A DNA stretch of 7,157 bases from Leptofilum sp050292445. GTDB lineage: Bacteria; Chloroflexota; Anaerolineae; Promineifilales; Promineifilaceae. The position numbers were made by a program, and so were the translations under genes. The notes under the pieces are model-generated. The model worked only from the letters and a program-made list of their open reading frames with translations, did no database searches and was not told the origin of the DNA. Positions 1 to 5,906 of this stretch are shown one piece after another. The stretch covers positions 1-7,157 of the forward strand of contig JBNKLQ010000303.1 in assembly GCA_050292445.1 (NCBI GenBank), given 5' to 3'. Each line of letters starts with the position of its first letter. Within the stretch, counting starts at the first letter, position 1.

Positions 1-2
1 GC

Positions 3-1604
3 CCCAAATACAACGTTCGCCTCAAGGATGATAAACGGTACCCCTACATCAAAGTCCATTGGGCCGATCCGTATCCCAAAGTGACCGTTACCCGGCGCAT
101 GGAGCGGGACGGGTCCCGCTATTTTGGCCCGTACACTTCTGTGTGGGCCGTGCATCAAACGCTGGATATGCTGCGCAAAATCTTCCCCTACCTCACCTGC
201 GACCGGGTGATTAATGGCCAAGACGAACGCGCTTGCCTCTACTACGACATCAAGCTGTGCAATGGCCCATGCATCGGTGCGGTGAATAAGCAGCAGTACC
301 GCAACATGATTCAGTCGCTGATGGATTTTCTCAGTGGCAAATCGGAACACATTGTCAAAAATGTGCAGACCAAAATGCAAAAAGCGGCCGAAGATCTGAA
401 CTTCGAAAAAGCGGCCGAATTACGCGACCAGCTCAAAGCGATCAATATGGTCGTTTCCAAGCAGAAAGTGATCTCTGCGGCCAATGCTGACCAGGACGTT
501 ATTGCCTTTGCCCGTGAACAGGGAGACGCTTGCGTGCAAATCTTCTTCATTCGCTACGGCAAGCTGATCGGGCGGGAATATTTCATGCTGGAAGGCACCG
601 AAGGCGAAAGCGATGAGGATGTGCTAAGCGAATTCATCACCCAATTTTACGATGATGCAGCCCACATCCCGCGTGAAGTGCTGCTGCCCAATCAGGTTTC
701 CGAGGCAATGGTGATCGAGGAATGGCTGCGGCGCAAGCGCAGCACCAAGGTAACCATCCAGGTGCCGCATCGCGGCAAAAAGAAGGAGCTGGTAGAAATG
801 GCCGCACGCAATGCCTCGGATACGCTGGGCACGCTGCGGCAGCAGTGGGCGGCCGACCGCTCCAAACATGTTACAGCGATGGCCGAACTGCATGAGGCGC
901 TTAATTTGCCTGCCCCACCCGCCCGGATTGAATGTTATGACATCAGCCATACCCAGGGGGCGCAAACGGTGGCCTCGATGGTGGTTTTTGTGCAGGGTGC
1001 ACCCAAGAAAAGCGACTATCGTCGCTTCAACGTGGTGACCGTGGGCAACGATGATTATGGTGCGATGAAAGAGGTACTTACGCGCCGCTTTGAACGCTAC
1101 AAAGATTCTTTGGCGGGCGAACTGCACGATCCCAGCCAGATTGGTAAGCAGAAAAAGGAGACAGCCTGGTCGCTGCTGCCCGATCTTCTGCTTATCGATG
1201 GCGGCAAGGGGCAGCTGGCAATGGCGGTGGATGTGCTGCGTCAGTTTGGTTTGGAAAAAGAGGTGCCGCTGGCCGGGCTGGCCAAGCAGGAAGAAGAGCT
1301 TTTTGTGCCGGGTAAAGCCACTTCCATATTGCTGCCACGCCGCTCTGAAGGGCTCTATTTGGTGCAGCGGGTGCGCGATGAAGCCCACCGCTTTGCCAAC
1401 ACAGGCCACCGCAAGCGGCGGGCTAAGGCGGGGGTCGCTTCTATTTTGGACAGTGTGCCGGGCGTTGGTCCCAAGCGGCGCAAGCTGCTGCTGACCCACT
1501 TTGGCTCGCTGGACGATCTGCGCAAAGCAACAATGGAAGAGATTGCCTCGGTGCCGGGGATTCCGGTGGAAGTGGCCGAGGCAGTGAAGGCGCATTTAGC
1601 CTGA
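3..1604 (+). CDS. uvrC: UvrABC system protein C, 5'-truncated by window edge
   Basis: UvrC makes the incisions on both sides of a DNA lesion after UvrA and UvrB load it (nucleotide excision repair, cytoplasm). The frame is open to the window edge and begins within the N-terminal GIY-YIG nuclease domain (PKYNVRLKDDKRYPYIKV, then RYFGPYTS), so the GTG at 81 is internal and the true start lies outside. 533 residues are visible; about 60-70 are missing judged from full-length family members. In order: end of GIY-YIG (to about residue 50); four cysteines C66, C78, C86, C90 with the spacing reported for the [4Fe4S] cluster of E. coli UvrC; the UVR/UvrB-binding helix pair (AEDLNFEKAAELRDQ, about 120-150); the RNase H-like 5' nuclease domain with D313 (CYDISH), D350/D351 (GNDDYG), D399 (LIDGGKGQL) and H462 (RDEAHRF); and C-terminal helix-hairpin-helix motifs (SVPGVGPKRR, SVPGIP). 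The stretch between the second and third catalytic Asp is about 20 residues longer than in E. coli. Identification is secure. Confidence 0.97.
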   Translation, partial: PKYNVRLKDDKRYPYIKVHWADPYPKVTVTRRMERDGSRYFGPYTSVWAVHQTLDMLRKIFPYLTCDRVINGQDERACLYYDIKLCNGPCIGAVNKQQYRNMIQSLMDFLSGKSEHIVKNVQTKMQKAAEDLNFEKAAELRDQLKAINMVVSKQKVISAANADQDVIAFAREQGDACVQIFFIRYGKLIGREYFMLEGTEGESDEDVLSEFITQFYDDAAHIPREVLLPNQVSEAMVIEEWLRRKRSTKVTIQVPHRGKKKELVEMAARNASDTLGTLRQQWAADRSKHVTAMAELHEALNLPAPPARIECYDISHTQGAQTVASMVVFVQGAPKKSDYRRFNVVTVGNDDYGAMKEVLTRRFERYKDSLAGELHDPSQIGKQKKETAWSLLPDLLLIDGGKGQLAMAVDVLRQFGLEKEVPLAGLAKQEEELFVPGKATSILLPRRSEGLYLVQRVRDEAHRFANTGHRKRRAKAGVASILDSVPGVGPKRRKLLLTHFGSLDDLRKATMEEIASVPGIPVEVAEAVKAHLA

Positions 1605-1654
1605 AAAAAGAGACTAGAGATTGGAGATTGTGTTGATCTCCAGTCCCTAGTCTC
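1604..1654 (-). terminator. Intrinsic terminator of the leftward gene A
   Basis: Arms 1610-1628 and 1636-1654 form a 19-bp stem around a 7-base loop; only two positions deviate, one of them a G-U wobble in RNA. Read on the minus strand the stem is followed at once by six T (complement of A1604-1609), the classic Rho-independent arrangement, and it lies about 30 bases past the gene A stop. On the plus strand no T-run follows, so it is a poor intrinsic terminator for uvrC, although the hairpin would lie in the uvrC 3' UTR and may protect it. Each arm is made of three 7-base units of the type GAGAYTR. Confidence 0.8.
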
Positions 1655-1685
1655 AATAGTTTACAGAGTTGAACAAGTCCTGAGT

Positions 1686-4600
1686 TTAAGGACCAGTTAC
1701 TACAACCAGCTCGGGGCCGCTGCCGGATTCGCTACTGCTGAACAGGTTACGTCCAGCAGCGTCGGCCAACAGAGCCAGACTAAAGGTGCCGTCGCCATTG
1801 ATGGTGCTGGTCACATCAATTTCTACCCAGGTACCACTGCTAATTGAGCCAGATCCATTGATTATGGTTCCAGGTGCTGGGGCATTGCTGTAGGTGATGC
1901 TGGCTTGGGACCAACTGTTATCAGCTACTTGTGCTACATCGAATGGTGCTACGGCCGTTGTCACGAAGACGCGTAGGGTAGCCGAAGCCACGGAGCCATC
2001 CAACCCGGCCACATTAAACTTCAGATAGCTGAGCATGTCTGGCGAATCGTCTGTACCCAGGACAGTAGCGCCACCATAATTGCTGGTCGGTCGATTGCTG
2101 AGCACGATAGCATCATCAGCAGTGCCAAAAGTGAAGGTGCTGCCACCGGGGCCAGGCGTGGGTGATGCAGTTGCGGTCGCTGTTGCGGTAGGCGTATTGG
2201 TCGGCGTTGGTGTATTTGTTGCTATTGGCGTCGGCGTTGCCCCCACAACAATCGTGGTATCGTTGTTGTCACCGGCTCCGGTTTCTACAGCGAGCAATAT
2301 ATCCCCAATATTGCTAGAATCAAGTGGTGGATCGAGAATTATTACGCTAAACCCTGGACAAGCATGTTCAAATCCAAACGGACCTCCTAAAACAGCACTG
2401 CCAAGAGTGCTGCCTGTTGATAAATTGCTGACAGTGACTTCAATCCCGACATCCCCTGTAACAAAAACAAAGTTATTTCCGGCAACGGCTTCTCCCTCAA
2501 ACTGAATATCACAGCGAGGTGTTGGGGTGAAGGTTGGTGTCGGAGCGATAGGCGTGGGCGATGCGGTTGCGGTCGGTGTTGGGGTGGGGGGAACGGCCGT
2601 ATTCGTTGGTGTTGGCGTGGGCGGAACCGGCGTATCTGTTGGTGTTGGTGTAGCGGTTGGACTTCCTCCACATGGAACTGTAAATGTGGCAGAAGCTGTC
2701 TCTCCATCAAGTCCCGAAAGCCCGCTCACCGTGTAAGCGCCATCTGCAAGTCCGTTGAACGCCCAGGCGAACTGGAAGCTTCCGCTGTGCTGGTTAGCTT
2801 GCAGAACGATTTGTGGAGAGCCTTCCCAACTCAACGTGACCGATTTGTCGGTTGGCCAGTTGTCGCCTAGTACATTGAATTGGACATCTGGTCCAGCGGC
2901 GCAACTGGGAATAAGGCTAAGAGAAGGTGTGACGCCACTACCAGCAATAGTGTCCACAATCAGTTCCGGCGGGTTAGCCCCTTCGCGACTTTGAGCGGCG
3001 ATCAGCGATAGGTCTGTGGTGCTGAGCGCCATGCTGACGAGGCCATTTCCCGTGATGTAAGACGTCACATCTACGTCCACATAGCTGTCTGCTGTGGTGG
3101 CTCCAGAGCCGTTAATAGCGGCACCAATAGTTGGGGCATTGTTAAACGTGATGTCACCTTCACCCCAACTGTTGTCTGCTACCTCATGCGTGGTGAAGCC
3201 AGCCGACGATGAAGATAGGGTATACAGCCGCAGTGTGGCGTTAGTGACCGTGCCTGTGAGTCCCTGCACATCAAAGCGCAGGTAAGAATTTACGGTGGGT
3301 GATGCGTCCAGCCTCAGTTGGCTAGCGCCTCCGAAATTGCTGGTGGGTCGATTGGAAAGCACACTGGCATCCGCCACCGGGTTAAAAGTTGTAGAAACAG
3401 TTGATACCATCTGGCCGCAGCTGGTGTCGAAGCCTTCAAATTCAAGCAGGAGCCAGCCGGTGGAAAGGTTGTAGCCAATCAGGCGGAAGGTGCCGAATTG
3501 GGAGGTTTGGAAAATGCTGTTTGACCCAACACCCGTGCTGGCATTCCAAATAGGCAAACGCAGCGTACGTTCCAGGTCAATATGGGTTGCCAACTGATCT
3601 CGTATATCAGAAGAATTAATGGCTCCTGTGTCGGCGGCTATCCAATCGCCAATATGCAGAGCTTGGTCGGTGGGATCGACAGGTTTGATGTAGCCTCGGG
3701 GGATGTAGTTCTCTCCCCAGCCCAGAATGGGATTTAGGCTACCGCCGTCATTATGGTCACTGTAGTCAGTGCTATCACCCGGCCAGGCGAGGCTGTTAGC
3801 TAAAGTTGTTGCATTGGCAAGAATGCCTTGATTCCACACCAGCCAACCAAAGTTGCCAGGGCCCGAACCTGTGTACACACGGAAGACATCGCCAGGTTTG
3901 GCATTCAACAATGGGACATCATCATCGTGATCGATGAAGCTTTCATAGGTTGGTGGAGCAAGTGGGTAGGTGAAGTCTGCTGCATCGGGATATGAGTAGC
4001 TGCCGATTCCTGGTGCTGTGACGGAACGTACCCCCTCATGAATGCCAATGGGGAAGGCTGAGCAACCGGCAGTGGAGTTGTCTGGCAATTCACCCTCAAT
4101 TAAAGGGAGTTGCCAGGCGTAGGTATCGGAGAAGCCGCCATCCATGCGTACCATAAGGCGACCGCCATAAAATGGGGTGCACGTTTCAGGTGTTGGGTTT
4201 TGCCAGTCGCAATTGCTCAAATCGCCGGGAATGGTGATTTGGTAAGCTGGCTCAACCCATTGGGATTGGCAGCTTCCGGGCAGGCAGCGCACCCCTGTGG
4301 CAACCCCGTCTGGGTCGTCTTGCCCGGTGACGCCAAAGGCCATTGCCCAATCAGTGAGTGCTGGGTCATAGCCTAATGGATTGCTGTCATCTGGGGTGAA
4401 GGCAATGGTGTCGAAGTAGAATATCCAGGGTGGCTGGGCACCGGAATCGGTGTCGAAGAGGGTAATTGGGATTGTTTGCCCGGCTGATTCTGGCCCGATG
4501 TAAGCGAGAGGGATGTCTACAGGATCCGTGTGATTGGAATTTTGGAGGAGGGTATTTACGGCCGTAATCTCCACCCCCCGTGAATCATGCGAACCTGGAT

Positions 4601-5651
4601 TGTTGAGAATGTACAAATTACGGGCATTTACTTCGCTGGGCACACTATTGACATAATCTGGCGGCCCGGCCCAAATTTCATACCCGTTTTCTGAGGCACC
4701 GCTCAACGTTGTAACTTCTAAATACAGGTATCTGTCGCCTGTTCGAGCATCGACGAGGATGTTGGGCACGTCTGTGGTGAGATCGACCTCGAAGCTGTCA
4801 ATAGTCGCCGGGATTGCTGGAACCAGGTTGCCGGGGGTATCCACAGTAGAAAATGGCACCTCTGCGCCAGGCGATAACCAGCGCATATCGGTGTTATGGT
4901 CCCCTGCATCGCGTACATTGTCACCGGTTTGCCCAATATAGCCAACGAGAGGTATTTTTTCGGCTCCACTTTCACCCTCGTAGTAATAGGCGAGTTCAAA
5001 CAGCGTGCTGGTGTTGTAGGCTGGTGTGTACGTGCTGGGTGTGCCGCATGTCCCATCTCCGGGTGGATTCCCAACGCCACGGTGTTCATCAATACGGACA
5101 AACCAGTAAGGATTTACCATATTCAGGTCTAAATTTGGTGCCCCTGTAACGAGATTCAGCTCATCTGTTAACAGCAAACAAGGGTTTGTTTGATTAGAAT
5201 AGCCGCCATTTATGCCACAGGTTTTACTGGCGAGTGCACTGAACCCATTGTTAATGGCTATATTGGAACGGGCAATATCAAAACTGTTGGCTGCTTGATT
5301 GATTGAATCTGGATCAAACAACTCCACGCGCACAATGTCTGACGGGTAATCTGCGGGAATGCGGATGCGGAATTGGTAGGTATAGTATCCAGGTGCGTAA
5401 GGGCTGTTTAAAGGTGAATAAGGGTCGCCGTAATCGATGCAAATGTTGGGGCCAAAAATAGCTTGGTTGGAAGTGGCGATACGGCCGTCTTCCATCGTTC
5501 GGCTTGTAATAATGCCCAATCCGGGAAATACAGGGTCAATAGGCGTACTGCTTTGGGGTGCTGGCGATGCAGCCTGTAATTGCCCGCTGCCTGAATAGAC
5601 AGTTGCTGTTAAAAGAATAAAGAAACTTATGACCAGAAATGCTTTTTTCAT
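1686..5651 (-). CDS. Large secreted multidomain protein with two DNRLRE-like domains (gene A)
   Basis: A 1321-residue exported protein of unknown function. I start it at ATG 5651 rather than ATG 5669: GGAGG lies 7 bases upstream and a signal peptide follows directly (MKKAFLVISFFILLTATVY, probable cleavage near residue 28, LQAAS). Residues about 30-580 are unassigned; they include a beta-rich stretch (FRIRIPADYP, RVELFDPDSIN) and scattered cysteines. Residues 584-742 (KPGDVFRV to LLEFEGF) contain GDWI, LRLPIWN and FGTFRLIGY, resembling, from memory, the C-terminal module of Chloroflexota TadG-like proteins. Residues 753-900 are a DNRLRE/CBM96-like beta domain (LSNRPTSNFGGA, YLRFDV, ADNSWGEGDITFNNAP). 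A beta-sandwich-like segment follows (907-994), then Pro-Thr linker 997-1045, a small domain 1047-1137, linker 1138-1170, and a second DNRLRE-like domain 1171-1319. There is no LPXTG, C-terminal membrane helix or recognised enzyme motif, so it is probably released or bound through its domains. It is convergent with uvrC and lies 255 bases downstream of its paralogue gene B. A surface adhesin or carbohydrate-binding role is only an inference. Confidence 0.9.
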   Translation of the reverse strand: MKKAFLVISFFILLTATVYSGSGQLQAASPAPQSSTPIDPVFPGLGIITSRTMEDGRIATSNQAIFGPNICIDYGDPYSPLNSPYAPGYYTYQFRIRIPADYPSDIVRVELFDPDSINQAANSFDIARSNIAINNGFSALASKTCGINGGYSNQTNPCLLLTDELNLVTGAPNLDLNMVNPYWFVRIDEHRGVGNPPGDGTCGTPSTYTPAYNTSTLFELAYYYEGESGAEKIPLVGYIGQTGDNVRDAGDHNTDMRWLSPGAEVPFSTVDTPGNLVPAIPATIDSFEVDLTTDVPNILVDARTGDRYLYLEVTTLSGASENGYEIWAGPPDYVNSVPSEVNARNLYILNNPGSHDSRGVEITAVNTLLQNSNHTDPVDIPLAYIGPESAGQTIPITLFDTDSGAQPPWIFYFDTIAFTPDDSNPLGYDPALTDWAMAFGVTGQDDPDGVATGVRCLPGSCQSQWVEPAYQITIPGDLSNCDWQNPTPETCTPFYGGRLMVRMDGGFSDTYAWQLPLIEGELPDNSTAGCSAFPIGIHEGVRSVTAPGIGSYSYPDAADFTYPLAPPTYESFIDHDDDVPLLNAKPGDVFRVYTGSGPGNFGWLVWNQGILANATTLANSLAWPGDSTDYSDHNDGGSLNPILGWGENYIPRGYIKPVDPTDQALHIGDWIAADTGAINSSDIRDQLATHIDLERTLRLPIWNASTGVGSNSIFQTSQFGTFRLIGYNLSTGWLLLEFEGFDTSCGQMVSTVSTTFNPVADASVLSNRPTSNFGGASQLRLDASPTVNSYLRFDVQGLTGTVTNATLRLYTLSSSSAGFTTHEVADNSWGEGDITFNNAPTIGAAINGSGATTADSYVDVDVTSYITGNGLVSMALSTTDLSLIAAQSREGANPPELIVDTIAGSGVTPSLSLIPSCAAGPDVQFNVLGDNWPTDKSVTLSWEGSPQIVLQANQHSGSFQFAWAFNGLADGAYTVSGLSGLDGETASATFTVPCGGSPTATPTPTDTPVPPTPTPTNTAVPPTPTPTATASPTPIAPTPTFTPTPRCDIQFEGEAVAGNNFVFVTGDVGIEVTVSNLSTGSTLGSAVLGGPFGFEHACPGFSVIILDPPLDSSNIGDILLAVETGAGDNNDTTIVVGATPTPIATNTPTPTNTPTATATATASPTPGPGGSTFTFGTADDAIVLSNRPTSNYGGATVLGTDDSPDMLSYLKFNVAGLDGSVASATLRVFVTTAVAPFDVAQVADNSWSQASITYSNAPAPGTIINGSGSISSGTWVEIDVTSTINGDGTFSLALLADAAGRNLFSSSESGSGPELVVVTGP
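1695..2141 (-). repeat. Second DNRLRE/CBM96-like domain of gene A
   Basis: Codes for gene A residues 1171-1319, the C-terminal domain. It shares the landmarks LSNRPTSN(Y)GGA, SYL(K)F(N)V, VADNSW, ITYSNAP, INGSG, and V(E)IDVTS with the first copy at 2952-3395. The match also shows in DNA, for example attgctggtcggtcgattg here against attgctggtgggtcgattg near 3340. This family is a beta-sandwich found in secreted proteins, and some members bind carbohydrate. Confidence 0.75.
2142..2240 (-). repeat. Pro-Thr linker 2 of gene A (low complexity)
   Basis: Codes for ATPTPIATNTPTPTNTP followed by a TATATATASPTP stretch, gene A residues 1138-1170. The DNA is made of short GTTGGCGT/GGTCGC-like units and shares a segment (gatgc-gttgcggtcg-tgttg) with linker 1 at 2517-2663. 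Such linkers are usually extended, may be O-glycosylated, and separate folded domains. The open frames on the opposite strand here (VGVGVG-type) are artefacts of this composition. Confidence 0.85.
2517..2663 (-). repeat. Pro-Thr linker 1 of gene A with 33-bp units
   Basis: Codes for gene A residues 997-1045, an extended TPTPTP linker. Two clear 33-bp units lie at 2572-2604 and 2605-2637, with a partial third beginning at 2638; each encodes an 11-residue unit of the form PTPTPT(N/D)T(A/P)VP. Tandem units of this kind can gain or lose copies by slippage without shifting the frame. Confidence 0.85.
2952..3395 (-). repeat. First DNRLRE/CBM96-like domain of gene A
   Basis: Codes for gene A residues 753-900. 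It begins directly after the FDTSCGQ motif that ends the module shared with gene B, so it occupies the place taken in gene B by the PKD-like domain. Landmarks are LSNRPTSNFGGA, SYLRFDV, ATLRLY, VADNSWGEGDITFNNAP, INGSG and a V-D-V-D-V-TSYI strand. It is the internal paralogue of the domain at 1695-2141. Confidence 0.75.
3411..4313 (-). repeat. Module of gene A duplicated in gene B (copy A)
   Basis: This segment codes for the stretch from PDGVATGVRC to FDTSCGQ and aligns along its length with 6231-7155 in gene B. In one well-conserved stretch of 51 residues (from PAYQITIPGDL onward) I count about 39 identical. Shared landmarks are NCDWQN, CTPFYGGRLMVR, FPIGI, SVTAPG, DVPLL, LVWN, LHIGDWIAA, FQTSQF and FDTSCGQ. 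Homology stops sharply at CGQ; its other limit is hidden by the right window edge. Confidence 0.9.
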
Positions 5652-5657
5652 CGAAAT

Positions 5658-5663
5658 ACCTCC
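5658..5663 (-). promoter_or_regulatory. Shine-Dalgarno of gene A
   Basis: The minus strand reads GGAGGT here, 7 bases before the ATG at 5651. It overlaps the alternative upstream ATG at 5669 (ATGCATGGAGG), which has no comparable ribosome binding site and would put six extra residues before the signal peptide. This decides the start in favour of 5651. Confidence 0.85.
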
Positions 5664-5778
5664 ATGCATAATATGCTATGTCGTTCGGTCATCTATACAC
5701 AATGACGTTTTTTCGTTTTTCTAACAAAGTAAGCGTGTTGGTCGGATCGACAAGCATTGGCACAGTAGAGAAGCAACA

Positions 5779-5825
5779 CCTGCAAGTGATTCGGATATTC
5801 ATTTCATACCTTACTCACTTGCAGG
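5779..5825. repeat. Perfect 11-bp inverted repeat, 25-base spacer
   Basis: CCTGCAAGTGA at 5779-5789 is exactly matched by its reverse complement TCACTTGCAGG at 5815-5825. No T-run follows on either strand, so it is not a standard intrinsic terminator. It could be a binding site for a dimeric regulator or an RNA hairpin in the leader of gene A or the tail of gene B. Confidence 0.6.
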
Positions 5826-5906
5826 AAAGAATACTCAACGGTGGTTAAGAAAGCACTTACAAAGAAGAAATTTCACGGGACCAATTACGGCCGTTTCATA
5901 AGCCGT

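Larger units (their letters stand above)
5652..5906. other. Intergenic region between genes B and A
   Basis: This 255-base spacer between the gene B stop and the gene A start is more A/T-rich than the genes. It holds the gene A Shine-Dalgarno, an 11-base palindrome GCATAATATGC (5666-5676) just upstream of it, an 11-bp inverted repeat (5779-5825) and one ACGGCCGT octamer (5887-5894). I see no convincing -35/-10 pair; TATAGAT on the minus strand near 5690-5697 is a possible -10 without a good -35. There is no hairpin with a T-run after gene B, so B and A could be co-transcribed. Confidence 0.6.

Noticed and set aside
624..1595. A 323-codon open frame on the minus strand opposite uvrC
   Set aside because: It lies wholly antisense to a frame with clear UvrC motifs, its product has no recognisable family pattern, and it is explained by codon bias of the real gene.
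1677..1693. 5-bp inverted repeat (gtcct/aggac) around the gene A stop
   Set aside because: The stem is too short and has no T-run; the strong hairpin at 1610-1654 already accounts for termination.
2580..2600. G-rich run on the plus strand as a possible G-quadruplex
   Set aside because: It has only two long G-runs; the richness follows from proline codons of the linker.
2080..2736. Plus-strand open frames with VGVGVG-type products
   Set aside because: They are the antisense of the Pro-Thr linkers of gene A; low complexity keeps the opposite strand open.
5652..5669. Upstream ATG at 5669 as the gene A start
   Set aside because: The Shine-Dalgarno GGAGG lies inside those six codons and is placed for the ATG at 5651, directly before a typical signal peptide.
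5689..5802. A 37-codon minus-strand ORF (MNIRITCRCC...) in the B-A spacer, preceded by AAGG
   Set aside because: It is short, overlaps the inverted repeat, and has only a weak ribosome binding site and no recognisable product; length is compatible with chance.
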